Assembly: GCA_002297045.1 (NCBI GenBank)
Contig: DBJE01000008.1
Coordinates: forward strand, 1 to 64,000
DNA from: Caryophanales bacterium UBA784
GTDB lineage: Bacteria > Bacillota_I > Bacilli_A > RFN20 > CAG-288
Direction of reading: 5' to 3'
Length of the DNA: 64,000 nt
Shown: positions 43,137 through 52,247 of the stretch, one piece after another
Layout of the letters: every line of letters begins with the position of its first letter
How positions within the stretch are numbered: the stretch's first letter is position 1
Position numbers and translations under genes: made by a program
The notes under the pieces: generated by a model
Told to the model about the DNA's origin: nothing
Databases searched by the model: none
The model's input: the letters and a program-made list of their open reading frames with translations, nothing else

Positions 43137-44344
43137 CAGTGGATGACCTTTGCAAGTCCGCCAAGGGAAGTCTCCTTGAGATCAGCGGATAATTCGCTTC
43201 CGGTTTCCTTCCTCGCTAGGATAACATTATCGAAGGAAACCTTATTCGTGCGGTAAACCGATATTTCCTTGGCAAATTCAAAGGCGGCATAGGCATGGAT
43301 GGAGGCCATGGCATTCCGTTCAATGCAGGGAATCTGAACATATCCGTTTACGGGATCACAGGTCAACCCAAGGAAATGCTCCCTTGCCACCTCTGATGCA
43401 TACTCAATCTGATAAAGGGAGAGACCATTTAGATAGGAGAGAGCGGCAGCGGCAAAACAGCAGGCTGAACCGATTTCCGCCTGACAACCTAGGACGGCCC
43501 CGGAAATGGAGGCGTTGGTTTTAATAAAATCGCAGACTAAGCCACCGACTAGGTAGGCTTTGGCAAGACTTTCCCTGTCTTTGTTCCGGAACTTGTACTG
43601 GTGGTATAAGACCGCGGGGACGACCCCGGAGGAGCCGCAGGTCGGAGCAGTGACGACCCTCCCGCCTCTTGCGTTTTCTTCGCTTGTGGCGTAGGCAAAG
43701 GAAGAAAGAAGCATCCTATCCTTTTCAAAGCCATCCTTGCTTTTCCTAGCCTGCCTATAGATGTCCTTGGATACCGACTGCAAACGAAGGGGGCCGGGAA
43801 GAATGTCGTCTTTCGTCCTGGACAACTCGATAGTTTTAAAGGAAAGGGAAAGAAGTTCTTCGGCAAAGGGAATCCTGTCCTCCTTTTCAAAGAAAGGAAT
43901 CAAGGAATACCTGTCGCTTATGTTCTTTTCCTTCCTGAACTTCTTCCTTTCTTCGAAACAGTTGAAAGGATAGACATCCTTTTCCTCGGGGGCTTTTCCT
44001 TCTAGGGCAAACGACCCGCCTCCCAAAGAGCAATAACGTTTTTTGGAAAGCAGGTTGCCTTTCCTGTCATAGGCGGCGCATTCCCTGGTGTTTGGATGAT
44101 GGAGGTGGCTTTCCTTCCTGTCAAAGAGGACAATACAGGGAAGAGGGGCAAATGCCTTTTCGATGATCTTGTCCGTCCTATGCCCCTTCCCGGTCAGGGC
44201 AAGGGAACCAAAGAGGGTAGCCTTTATTAAGGCGGTATCTTCCCCAAGGGTGGATAAGAAATCCTTACAGATGCGGAAAGGACCGATGGTATGGCTAGAG
44301 GAAGGACCAGGTCCCCTAATCAAAAGGTTCTTTAATGATTTCAT
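43133..44344 (-). CDS. sdaA: L-serine dehydratase, single-chain iron-sulfur type
   Basis: Deaminates serine to pyruvate; 403 residues with beta and alpha parts in one chain, unlike the split Bacillus enzyme. The beta part begins GPGPSSSHTIGP. The alpha part has TAPTCGSSGVVPAVL, GCQAEIGSACCFAAAAL and CDPVNGYVQIPCIERNA, supplying the cluster cysteines. The ATG at 44344 is the only start before the conserved N-terminus. It has no ribosome site, and a TACAAT lies 7 bases upstream, so the message may be leaderless. Confidence 0.93.
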   Translation of the reverse strand: MKSLKNLLIRGPGPSSSHTIGPFRICKDFLSTLGEDTALIKATLFGSLALTGKGHRTDKIIEKAFAPLPCIVLFDRKESHLHHPNTRECAAYDRKGNLLSKKRYCSLGGGSFALEGKAPEEKDVYPFNCFEERKKFRKEKNISDRYSLIPFFEKEDRIPFAEELLSLSFKTIELSRTKDDILPGPLRLQSVSKDIYRQARKSKDGFEKDRMLLSSFAYATSEENARGGRVVTAPTCGSSGVVPAVLYHQYKFRNKDRESLAKAYLVGGLVCDFIKTNASISGAVLGCQAEIGSACCFAAAALSYLNGLSLYQIEYASEVAREHFLGLTCDPVNGYVQIPCIERNAMASIHAYAAFEFAKEISVYRTNKVSFDNVILARKETGSELSADLKETSLGGLAKVIHC

Positions 44345-44380
44345 GACTACTATTGTAAACGGAGGGAGGAGAAAAAGCAC

Positions 44381-44405
44381 AAAAAAAGGCTGCCGAAGCA
44401 GCCTT
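44381..44405 (-). terminator. terminator of rpsU
   Basis: AAGGCTGC (44386-44393), loop CGAA, GCAGCCTT (44398-44405); on the minus strand a T run follows. Confidence 0.9.
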
Positions 44406-44413
44406 AGTGCCCA

Positions 44414-44584
44414 TTAATGACGACGACGGGCGTTTTCGGATTTGAGCTTACGCTTAAGACCCTTCTTTAAGAAAAAGTCGTGCTTGCGATAATCGGCGAT
44501 GGTGCCGGCTTTGTTGACCTGACGTTTAAAACGTTTCCTGGCCCTGTCTAAGCTCTCATTATCCTTGACAATAGTCTTTGGCAA
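44414..44584 (-). CDS. rpsU: 30S ribosomal protein S21
   Basis: 56 residues, too short for most gene calls at this length cut-off but unmistakable: [13 protein letters not shown] at the start, then [11 protein letters not shown], and a basic tail [14 protein letters not shown]. The start codon is TTG at 44584, with AGGTGAG five bases upstream. Two AGG in LD-x-A-x-KRFKR fall at hydrophobic positions (Bacillus LEDALRRFKR) and read LDMAMKRFKR. It has its own terminator. Confidence 0.95.
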   Translation of the reverse strand: MPKTIVKDNESLDRARKRFKRQVNKAGTIADYRKHDFFLKKGLKRKLKSENARRRH

Positions 44585-44663
44585 AGTAACTCACCTCGTT
44601 TCTAAAATGCCACAGAGAATTTTACTAACTTTTCTTTTGTTTTACAAGAGAAAGAGGAAAAAT

Positions 44664-46268
44664 CTAATCGTTTTGCCTAAGAAGGGAATATTTCCGGCAG
44701 CTTAGACGATAGAAAACAAAGGACAGGCAGAGGGAGAGAGGGAGATAAATCAAAAGGCCAAGATAGGAAATCCCTGAAAAGAGGGAAATCAGACCAAAAA
44801 AGAGGGGGACAAAGGAAAGAAGGGCGAAACTAAGGAAGGCTAGGAAAGGACCAAGTCCTTTATTCAGCTCCACAACGTTCTGATAGTGGAAATTAACAAA
44901 AACCTGGCCAAGGAAGAAGCAGAACCTTTCCCTAAAAAGGAAATGGGCGAGCATGGAAAGGACGAACACGATCCGATAAGTGACGGATAAGGGGGAGAGA
45001 AGGGAGAAGGCTAGGGAGGAGATTAGGGAGAATAATCCATTGATGGCTAGGGACGGGCAAAGTTTGTACCGGCAGGATCTCTTGGCGGAAAGAGGCATAG
45101 ACTTCCTGATGGAAAAATTGTCCTTTTCAAGTGACGTGGAGACTAAAGGAAGAATGGGCGAGAATCCGGAAAAGGAACTAAGGACAGGGTAAAGAAGGAG
45201 AGCGATAGAGGTGGCTTCCTGAGTCGATTCCCCGTCAGACCCTTGGAAGATAAAGCAAAAGATGACCATTCCGATTAAATAAAGGGCTGGCCTGATCCTG
45301 TTCCTTGTCAGAAAGCTTCCATCCCTTAAATAGTTTTTCCATTGCCTTTTCTGCCTGTTGAAAGAGAGGGAACGGGAAAAAGCTTTTTCCCTTTTCTTCT
45401 CCACCGCCGCTAAAGGAATCTGTCTTTCCTTGAATTTCGGTTCCGCTTCAAGCCGGGAAATAAAGAAAACGCGGGCAAAAAGATAGACAAGTCCAAAAAG
45501 GATGGCGAACAGGATGACGGTTCCCCTGTTGGCGAGGATATTTCCGGTCAAATCCCAGTATAGTGATCGGCCGAGGAAAAGAAGTCCTCCCAGTTCCTTA
45601 TCCAATAAAAGGAAAAACTGATTTAAATCACCATGGACAAAGGAAGGAATAAGAAGGGAGACAAGAAGAAAAACTACGCTAAGTAGGCTGAACAAGGTGG
45701 CATGGACAAGACGGAAAACCTTTCCTTTTTTTCCTTTCCACAGCCGGGCAAACAGACTGCTGAAAAGGAAGGCAAGGCAAGGACAAAGAACAAGATAGGC
45801 TAGACCGATGAGGACGGCGATAAGGTAAGAATAGGCGGGAAGAGAGGCAAGGAAGGAATAGGCCAGCCTAGATATCCTTAGACTTAATCCGCCGAAAAGA
45901 GAGGAATAATAGATTCCTAGGCTCATTTGAGCCAGGAAAAGCCGGAAGCCACTGATTGGAAGATAAAGGAAAGCATCCTGATTTTTTTGATAATAGATGT
46001 TTGGACAGATACTGACGCTGAACAAAAAAGAGAACAGAATGAAGCAAGACCATGATAGCCTACCAAAGGCGGCAAAAGCATCGGCAGAGACTACAGCCTT
46101 CCTTCTTACCCTTGCACTGATGTTCTGGGCAGAAATCCCGACAACAAAAAACAGAAAATAAATAAGGAAGGAGAAGACGTTTCCGAGTTTGGATGCTTTT
46201 TTCTTTCCGCTGTTCCTCGTCCTGCCATTGGCATTCAAGGCTTTGATGAGGTAATAGAAGGCTTTCAT
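44664..46268 (-). CDS. ABC transporter permease (ABC-2-like)
   Basis: 534 residues with roughly a dozen membrane helices in two blocks separated by a charged cytoplasmic stretch (about 280-325). It lacks a signal peptide and clear motif. It follows the ATPase gene with a 4-base overlap, so the two form one transporter. The exported substrate is not evident. Phe, Leu and Ser dominate; AGG within helices is consistent with Met. Confidence 0.8.
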   Translation of the reverse strand: MKAFYYLIKALNANGRTRNSGKKKASKLGNVFSFLIYFLFFVVGISAQNISARVRRKAVVSADAFAAFGRLSWSCFILFSFLFSVSICPNIYYQKNQDAFLYLPISGFRLFLAQMSLGIYYSSLFGGLSLRISRLAYSFLASLPAYSYLIAVLIGLAYLVLCPCLAFLFSSLFARLWKGKKGKVFRLVHATLFSLLSVVFLLVSLLIPSFVHGDLNQFFLLLDKELGGLLFLGRSLYWDLTGNILANRGTVILFAILFGLVYLFARVFFISRLEAEPKFKERQIPLAAVEKKREKAFSRSLSFNRQKRQWKNYLRDGSFLTRNRIRPALYLIGMVIFCFIFQGSDGESTQEATSIALLLYPVLSSFSGFSPILPLVSTSLEKDNFSIRKSMPLSAKRSCRYKLCPSLAINGLFSLISSLAFSLLSPLSVTYRIVFVLSMLAHFLFRERFCFFLGQVFVNFHYQNVVELNKGLGPFLAFLSFALLSFVPLFFGLISLFSGISYLGLLIYLPLSLCLSFVFYRLSCRKYSLLRQND

Positions 46269-46993
46269 TCTGCTCCCCCGGTAAGATGAAGGAAGAGGTC
46301 CTCAAGACCGCTGTTAAGCAGATTCTCCTTTTTCCGTAGCTGTTCGATGGTTCCAAGGAAGCAAAGTTTTCCTTTATCGAGAATCGCCACTTCGTCGCAG
46401 ACCTTCTCCGCCACGTCCAGGACATGAGTGGAAAAAAGAACGGCTTTTCCTTCCTCTGCCCTCTTTCGCCTGATTTTCTTTACTTCATAGGAGGATTGAG
46501 GATCAAGTCCCGTCCTTGGTTCGTCGAGAATCCAGTTGTTCGGATTGGAAAGAAGGGATCCGATAATGAAAATCTTCTGCCGCCTTCCGTGGGAATAGTT
46601 GACAATCCGGTCGGACAGCGCATCCTGTAGATGAAGTTCTTTTGCCCTGTCCCTTGCCCGTTCTCTCCCCTCTTTCTGGTCCATATGGTAGACAGAGGAG
46701 ATAAAGGCTAAATATTCATACCCTTTCCTTCCTAAAAACCTATCCGGTGTATCGGGAACATAGCCAATGTTCCTTTTTGCCTTCCTTGGTTGCCGCTTGA
46801 TGGAAACGGAATCAATGAAAATTTCGCCTTTCGTCGGGGTAATGATCCCGGTTATGGCTTTTAGCGTCGTCGACTTCCCGGCCCCGTTTGGTCCGATAAG
46901 CCCGATGACCTTTCCGTTTTCAATGGTCAGATTCCTATCCGTCACAGCTTTCTTCGACTGGTAGTCTTTTGAAAAGTTCTGGATGCTAATCAT
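46265..46993 (-). CDS. ABC transporter ATP-binding protein
   Basis: 242 residues. Walker A is GPNGAGKST, Walker B ends in LDEP, the H loop is STHVLDVAEK. The signature region reads NYSHGMRQK with AGG (46583-46585) as Met, exactly the ABC-2 exporter consensus, and DEPMTGLDPQ follows. The C-terminal tail has GLEDLFLHLTG. Third gene of dtd-mnmA-ATPase-permease. Confidence 0.93.
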   Translation of the reverse strand: MISIQNFSKDYQSKKAVTDRNLTIENGKVIGLIGPNGAGKSTTLKAITGIITPTKGEIFIDSVSIKRQPRKAKRNIGYVPDTPDRFLGRKGYEYLAFISSVYHMDQKEGRERARDRAKELHLQDALSDRIVNYSHGRRQKIFIIGSLLSNPNNWILDEPRTGLDPQSSYEVKKIRRKRAEEGKAVLFSTHVLDVAEKVCDEVAILDKGKLCFLGTIEQLRKKENLLNSGLEDLFLHLTGGAE

Positions 46994-46996
46994 GGG

Positions 46997-48139
46997 TTAA
47001 TACGGAATCCTTTCCCTGTTCTTATCAAATGTTTCAGAAATAATCCCGGACCCTAAAAGTCTGTCTCCCTGGTAGAGGACGGCAATCTGTCCCTTGGCGA
47101 CATAGTCGTATCCAGGATAGGTCAGCCATGCCTTACTTGGGTCTGGCTGCAAGGCAAAGGTCACCGGCCTATCCTTCCCCCGATAACGGAACTTGCAATA
47201 GCAGGGATATTCGGTCATGGGCAGGTCGCTTCCTATCCAGTTAAGTCCTTCAAGGGAACAGCGATAGGACTTCCGGAATTCATTGCCCTTCTCCTGTGCC
47301 ACATAAAGGATATTCTTTTTTACATCTTTCCCGACCACGAAATAGGGATCCCTGGAATGCCCCTTGACTCCTCCGATGTCTAGCCCGCGGTGCTGTCCGA
47401 CGGTGTAGTAAAGAACTCCGTCATGCTTCTTGATGACTTCTCCTGTCTGCCTGTCGACGATGTCGCCTGGCTTTGCGGGAAGGTAATTACTAAGGAACTG
47501 TTTGAAATTTCTTTCGCCGATGAAACACACGCCGGTGGAGTCCTTCTTCTTGGCGACAGAGAGATTGAGTTTTCCGGCCAACTCTCTTACTTGCGGCTTT
47601 GTGAAATTGGCAAGAGGGAAAAGAGCATGGGAGAGCTGCTCCCTGCTAATCTGACCGAGAAAATAGGACTGATCCTTGTTTCGGTCGAAGGCCTTATATA
47701 AATGGCTTTCCCCGTCTTCGTCAAGACGCCTTGCGTAATGTCCCATGGCAATCGTATCAAAGCCTAGGCTTTTCGCATAAGAAAGAAAATGGCCGAACTT
47801 GATGAACTTGTTGCAGAAGACGTCTGGGTCTGGAGTCTGTCCTTTTTCATAGGTTTTGATGAAAATCGAAAAGACCTCTTTCCAATACTCTTCGATAAAA
47901 TCCTTGCGGATAATCGGTAAGTCCAGCTCAAAAGCGGTTTCGACTGCATCATCGTAATCGAATTCCTGGGAACATTTGCTTCCGCTTAGAGTCGGATTTC
48001 CTTTGATATCGTTATTCGTAATGCTGTCCCAGTTCCGCCTGAAGCAACAGGTGACATCATATCCCTGTTCACGGAGGAGATAGGCGGCTATGGCTGAATC
48101 CACTCCTCCGGACAGACCAAGCAATACTTTCTGTTTCAT
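46997..48139 (-). CDS. mnmA: tRNA-uridine 2-sulfurtransferase MnmA
   Basis: Thiolates U34 of tRNA-Lys, Glu and Gln; 380 residues. The PP-loop SGGVDSAIAAYLL, TPDPDVFCNKFIKFG with the first catalytic Cys, KDQSYFL, and GVCFIGERNFKQFL with the second Cys are all present. The residue in CCF-x-RNWD is AGG (48038-48040), where the family has Met (FMKNWD). It overlaps the dtd gene by 4 bases. The tRNA-Glu(TTC) in this window is an expected substrate. Confidence 0.97.
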   Translation of the reverse strand: MKQKVLLGLSGGVDSAIAAYLLREQGYDVTCCFRRNWDSITNNDIKGNPTLSGSKCSQEFDYDDAVETAFELDLPIIRKDFIEEYWKEVFSIFIKTYEKGQTPDPDVFCNKFIKFGHFLSYAKSLGFDTIAMGHYARRLDEDGESHLYKAFDRNKDQSYFLGQISREQLSHALFPLANFTKPQVRELAGKLNLSVAKKKDSTGVCFIGERNFKQFLSNYLPAKPGDIVDRQTGEVIKKHDGVLYYTVGQHRGLDIGGVKGHSRDPYFVVGKDVKKNILYVAQEKGNEFRKSYRCSLEGLNWIGSDLPMTEYPCYCKFRYRGKDRPVTFALQPDPSKAWLTYPGYDYVAKGQIAVLYQGDRLLGSGIISETFDKNRERIPY

Positions 48140-48585
48140 TTACAAATCTCCTTACTGTCCATAAAGATGGTAAAAGGACCATCATTAATCAAACGGACTT
48201 TCCTATCCTCTCCGAAGACACCGAATCGGGCTTCTACATATTTGGATAGTTTCTTACAGAAGCATTCATAGAGAACCTTTGCCTCATCCCCTTTCAGGGC
48301 AGACTGGAAAGAAGGACGGTTTCCTTTAGAAATGTCAGCATAGAGAGTGAACTGCGAGACACAAAGCACTTGTCCGTTCACCTGGGAAAGGGAAAGGTTT
48401 GTTTTCCCTTCCGCATCCTTGAAGATTCTCAGTTTTATCCTTTTGGCAAGCCTTTTGTCTAGGATTTCCTCATTATCTCCTTGCGTGAAGCCGACAAAAA
48501 TCACTTCCCCGTTTTGGATGGAGGAAACTACCTTGCCAGAGATAGTTACGGAGCCTTCAAGGCATTCCTGAATAAGTAATCGCAT
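48136..48585 (-). CDS. dtd: D-aminoacyl-tRNA deacylase
   Basis: Removes D-amino acids mischarged on tRNA; 149 residues. SQFTLYAD carries the catalytic Thr region, followed by KGNRPSFQSAL; the second signature reads NDGPFT where most have NDGPVT. With AGG as Met the preceding strand is GEDMKVRLINDGP, as in the family (FGAxMxV). First gene of a four-gene unit. Confidence 0.95.
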   Translation of the reverse strand: MRLLIQECLEGSVTISGKVVSSIQNGEVIFVGFTQGDNEEILDKRLAKRIKLRIFKDAEGKTNLSLSQVNGQVLCVSQFTLYADISKGNRPSFQSALKGDEAKVLYECFCKKLSKYVEARFGVFGEDRKVRLINDGPFTIFMDSKEICK

Positions 48586-48687
48586 AAAGATATTATAACG
48601 GAACAGAGAGGGGATAGGGTAGGGCTTGCTGCTGTTTCCGCTACTCTTGAAAGGAAGAATTTCCTATAATAATGAGGAGGCAGAAAA

Positions 48688-49524
48688 ATGAATTATCAGC
48701 AATATCTTGAGAGGCAGGCCTTTGTCAGAGGGAAAACTTCCTTTGTTCCTTCTATCGGAGTTGTTTTAGGAACCGGGCTTGGGCAGTTTGCCTCTAAGCT
48801 CTCCTCTTCTTTCTCCCTTCCCTATTCTGTTATCCCCCATAGGCCAAAAGCGACTAACGCCGGCCATAAAGGCAGGCTTGTCTTTGGATATTATCAAGGA
48901 ATCCCTGTCCTTCTAAGCCAAGGGCGTCTACATTACTATGAAGGCTATACGGGCGAAGAGGCTGTACGCCCTGTCCGGCTGAGGAAAAGGCTTGGCGTGA
49001 AACGGATTATCCTCACTAATGCCTGCGGAATAGCCAACCCTAAATTTACCCCTGGCTCCTTTATGCTGATAAAGGACCAGATATCCCTCAGGGTCCCCTC
49101 TCCTCTTATCGGCGGGAATATCCCTGAGTTCGGCCCCCGTTTTCCGGACAGGTCCGATGTCTACGACAGCGAAGAACGGAAGGAAATCCTTAAGGAAGCC
49201 CGGAACAATTCCCTCCCTGTTTGCGAGGGGACATATAGGCAGTTTTCCGGCCCTCAGTTTGAAACGGCGGCCGAAGTGTCCTTGGCAGCAAGACTTGGCG
49301 CCGATGCCGTCGGAAGGTCCACGGCCATCGAAGCTATCGCCTGTGCACACAGGGGAATCAAGACCATTGGCATCTCCCTTCTGACCAATTACGGAACCGG
49401 TCTGTCAAAAGAGAAGCTGACGGATGAAGAAGTCAAGGAAAGGGGAGTAAAGAATTCCTCTCTTTTTGAGCAGCTTCTCTCTCTTTCCCTGCATGTGTTA
49501 GACAAAGGAAGGAAACATGATTGA
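48688..49524 (+). CDS. punA: purine nucleoside phosphorylase (trimeric type)
   Basis: Salvage phosphorylase, 278 residues. VVLGTGLGQF, NAGHKGRLVFG, SQGRLHYYEGY, TNACGIANPKF, SGPQFETAAEV and the Asn of SLLTNYGTG match PNP I. AGG at 49315-49317 gives DAVGMSTAIEAI, the diagnostic VGMST, and another gives RFPDMSDVYD; the phosphate-binding Arg of QGRLH is CGT. A GAGGAGG ribosome site precedes the ATG. It overlaps rarA by 8 bases. Confidence 0.96.
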   Translation: MNYQQYLERQAFVRGKTSFVPSIGVVLGTGLGQFASKLSSSFSLPYSVIPHRPKATNAGHKGRLVFGYYQGIPVLLSQGRLHYYEGYTGEEAVRPVRLRKRLGVKRIILTNACGIANPKFTPGSFMLIKDQISLRVPSPLIGGNIPEFGPRFPDRSDVYDSEERKEILKEARNNSLPVCEGTYRQFSGPQFETAAEVSLAARLGADAVGRSTAIEAIACAHRGIKTIGISLLTNYGTGLSKEKLTDEEVKERGVKNSSLFEQLLSLSLHVLDKGRKHD

Positions 49525-50806
49525 TAAACCGCTTGCCTACCGAAGGCGTCCAGATAAGTTAGAGGATGTGATCGGCCAGAAGAAAATCGTTTCTTTCCTG
49601 GAAAAACTCAAAGAGGCTTCTTCCCTTCTTTCGATGGTTTTCTATGGACCTCCGGGCACGGGGAAGACGACTTTGGCCAAGGCTTTTGCCAATTCAAGGA
49701 ATGTCAATTCCCTGTTTCTCAATGCCGTCCTGGACAAAAAGGAAAAGAGGGAGAAGACCTTCGAGGAAGCCATCCGTTTTGCACCGAGCATCGTCATCAT
49801 CGATGAAATCCACCGTCTGGACAAGGCAAAACAGGATCTTCTTCTTCCTCATCTTGAGAATGGGGATTTCTATCTGATCGGATGCACGACTGCAAATCCT
49901 TTGATTTCCCTTAATCCTGCCATCCGTTCCCGCTGCCGGCTTTTGGAGACCATTCCTTTGACGGAGGAGGAAATTAAAACCGGTCTTATCAAGGCCTTAA
50001 CGAGTCCCAAAGGCCTTGACGGGCAAAGAAAGTTTTCTGATGAAGCAATTAATTATTTAGCGAAAATATCGGGAGGAGATTTTCGCTTTGCGTATAACCA
50101 ACTTGAAGCGGTAGCCTTAAGCTATTCCAAGGAACATCTTATCAGCCTACAAGAGGCAAAAGAGGTGGCCAATAGGCCGAACTATCTTTCCGATAAGGAC
50201 GGAGACGAACATTATGACACCGTTTCCGCCTTTCAGAAGTCCATCCGGGGAAGCGAGGTGGATGCCGCCATCTACTATCTTGCCAAGCTGCTTAAGGGTG
50301 GAGACCTTGAAGGCCTTATCCGCCGGTTAATGGTCATTGCCTACGAGGATGTCGGTTTAGCCAATCCTCAGGCTGTGGGGCGATGCTATGATGCCTGCCA
50401 GGTGGCGAGAGAGGTCGGACTCCCTGAGGCTGCACTCCCTCTCTCTTTTACCGTCACCGAACTGGCATTATCCCCAAAATCAAGAGGAAGTGCCGATGCC
50501 ATTGAAACGGCCAGGGCAACTGTCTCAGATGAACCCTGCCACGTCAGAAGTTATCTAAGACTGAAAACATACGGGACAAGCAAGGAAGAGAGTTACCCTT
50601 ATGATGACAAAGAGGTCTGGTACCGGCTGGAATACCTCCCGGAAGGAAGGGAGGACCTTGTCTTCTATCATGGATGGGACACCGGAAAATACGAACGTGC
50701 CCTGAATGAGTACCGAAAGCTAAGCGGAAAGAAGCGGGTCACAGACAGGGCAGAGGCAAAACGCCTTGCCGCCCTTGACCGGGCCGAAGACAAGAAAAAG
50801 ATTTAA
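49517..50806 (+). CDS. rarA: replication-associated recombination ATPase RarA/MgsA
   Basis: AAA+ ATPase that acts at stalled forks; 429 residues. PLAYR-x-RPDKLEDVIGQ opens the protein, with AGG (49544-49546) at the Met of the LAYRMRP motif. Walker A is YGPPGTGKTTLA, Walker B VIIDEIHRLDK, sensor 1 GCTTANP, and the MgsA tetramer domain has VSAFQKSIRGSEVDAAIYYL and AYEDVGLANPQA. It overlaps punA. Confidence 0.96.
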   Translation: MIDKPLAYRRRPDKLEDVIGQKKIVSFLEKLKEASSLLSMVFYGPPGTGKTTLAKAFANSRNVNSLFLNAVLDKKEKREKTFEEAIRFAPSIVIIDEIHRLDKAKQDLLLPHLENGDFYLIGCTTANPLISLNPAIRSRCRLLETIPLTEEEIKTGLIKALTSPKGLDGQRKFSDEAINYLAKISGGDFRFAYNQLEAVALSYSKEHLISLQEAKEVANRPNYLSDKDGDEHYDTVSAFQKSIRGSEVDAAIYYLAKLLKGGDLEGLIRRLMVIAYEDVGLANPQAVGRCYDACQVAREVGLPEAALPLSFTVTELALSPKSRGSADAIETARATVSDEPCHVRSYLRLKTYGTSKEESYPYDDKEVWYRLEYLPEGREDLVFYHGWDTGKYERALNEYRKLSGKKRVTDRAEAKRLAALDRAEDKKKI

Positions 50807-50833
50807 AAAAGGTGCCTTTGTCTGGCACCTTTT
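50807..50833. terminator. bidirectional terminator, rarA / aldo-keto reductase
   Basis: AAAAGGTGCC (50807-50816), loop TTTGTCT, GGCACCTTTT (50824-50833). Confidence 0.92.
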
Positions 50834-50836
50834 CTA

Positions 50837-51751
50837 TTAAGGGAGAAGATTTCCAGTCGAGCAATATAGGCCGTACCACTCGGTTTTTGTCCTTTGGATG
50901 GATACTCCGTCAAGTGTCTCTTTGATGTGGGAAAGGTCCGTGGATCCGGTGATGACCTCGATATTGTCGCCAAGCCTAGTGAGGAAACTTGTGGCAATGG
51001 CACAGGGGGTGGTGTGGTACTTTTCGGCAATCTGCTTTAATAGGGCCTGAGTCGGCTTCCTGTGGCTATTGGTGAAGATAGAGCCGTTGAAGAATTCATA
51101 TTGATAGGGCGACCAGCATTGTAGCGGCCTATTCTTTCGCTTCCTATAGAAGAACAGTCCGTCGGAAAGAAGCGGGGACTGATCAGGGTTGTTGGTGTTG
51201 AACACCTGGGAGAGAAGCGAAGGCTGTCCTAAGGAGAGCTGAAGCTGGTTTACTTCGACTTGGTTACTTCCTCCCTCCTGCAAGTAGTCGATGATTTCCT
51301 TGTCCCTGTTCGAGACACCGAAATGAAGGATCTTTCCTTTCTTTTTCAGGATGGAGATAGCCTCCTGGATTTCCTTGTTATCCCTGAAGATATCCGGACG
51401 ATGGAGAAGAAGACAGTCAACATGGTCGGTATTCCTTCTCCTAAGGGAGGCATCGACAGCCTCAAGAATATGCTTCTTGGATAGGTCCCTTACTGTCGGA
51501 TCGCCGGGGTTTCGGACAATGCCGCATTTTGTCTGGATGAACCTCTTGCTCCGGAGGGAAGGGTTGGCCTTTAGGACTTTCCCGAGTTTTTCCTCGCAGA
51601 CACCGCCGGTATAAATGTCGGCAATATCAAAATAATGAATTCCTAAATCAAGGGCACCCTTAATTAAGCTTTCAACCTCTTTGTCCGAGGAATGGGCGAT
51701 TCGCCTCAGTCCGAGAATGACTCTGTTCTGCTTAATGAAATCCTTATCCAT
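50837..51751 (-). CDS. aldo/keto reductase (YdhF-like)
   Basis: NADPH-dependent reductase, 304 residues. The Asp-Tyr-Lys-His tetrad is in FDIADIYTGG, IQTKCGI and LLHRPDI. HFGVSN and the C-terminal ATSFLTRLGDNIEVITGST follow the YdhF branch. With AGG as Met the start reads ILGLMRIAHS, normal for the family. It is last of the fmt-ybaK-reductase unit. The substrate is unknown. Confidence 0.92.
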   Translation of the reverse strand: MDKDFIKQNRVILGLRRIAHSSDKEVESLIKGALDLGIHYFDIADIYTGGVCEEKLGKVLKANPSLRSKRFIQTKCGIVRNPGDPTVRDLSKKHILEAVDASLRRRNTDHVDCLLLHRPDIFRDNKEIQEAISILKKKGKILHFGVSNRDKEIIDYLQEGGSNQVEVNQLQLSLGQPSLLSQVFNTNNPDQSPLLSDGLFFYRKRKNRPLQCWSPYQYEFFNGSIFTNSHRKPTQALLKQIAEKYHTTPCAIATSFLTRLGDNIEVITGSTDLSHIKETLDGVSIQRTKTEWYGLYCSTGNLLP

Positions 51752-51763
51752 TTTCTTTTTCTC

Positions 51764-52246
51764 CTATTTGGTTAATGAAACGAACTGACACTGACAGGCC
51801 TTTTGAAGGTTATCCGGGGTAAGTTCGATTTGATCCCCGATTCTTCCTCCCGAAACAAGCAGGGAGGGAAGAGCAAGGGCGGAAGAATCGACAAAGGTCG
51901 GAAGCCTTTTTTTCCTTCCTATCGGGGAGCAGCCGCCATGGATGTAGCCGGTGAGAGGGAGAAGCTCCTTCTGCGGAAGCCTTTCGATGAATTTTTCATC
52001 GGCCGCTTCGGCTGCCTTCTTTAAGTCAAGCTCCCCGGTTGCAGGAAGAACGAAGACATAATGCTCTCCAGACTTCCCATAGGTCACCAATGTCTTAAAG
52101 ACCCTCTTTGGGTCTTCCTTTAAATAAGCGGCCACATCCGTAGCCGAAATAGCCTCTTTCGGATCATAAGTGTGGATAATGAAGGGAATCTTCTTCTGCT
52201 CAAGAAGACGCCTTGCATTTGTTTTGACTAGTTTCTGTTTTCCCAT
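51764..52246 (-). CDS. ybaK: Cys-tRNA(Pro)/aminoacyl-tRNA deacylase YbaK
   Basis: Trans-editing enzyme, 160 residues, of the YbaK/EbsC family. FKTLVTYG, VLPATGELDLKKAA with the catalytic Lys, and GYIHGGCSPIG-x-KK-x-LPTF are present; the two AGG in the last motif give PIGMKKMLPTF, the family's usual sequence. It should clear mischarged tRNA-Pro, useful beside a ProRS without an editing domain. Two bases after fmt. Confidence 0.94.
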   Translation of the reverse strand: MGKQKLVKTNARRLLEQKKIPFIIHTYDPKEAISATDVAAYLKEDPKRVFKTLVTYGKSGEHYVFVLPATGELDLKKAAEAADEKFIERLPQKELLPLTGYIHGGCSPIGRKKRLPTFVDSSALALPSLLVSGGRIGDQIELTPDNLQKACQCQFVSLTK

Positions 52247-52247
52247 A

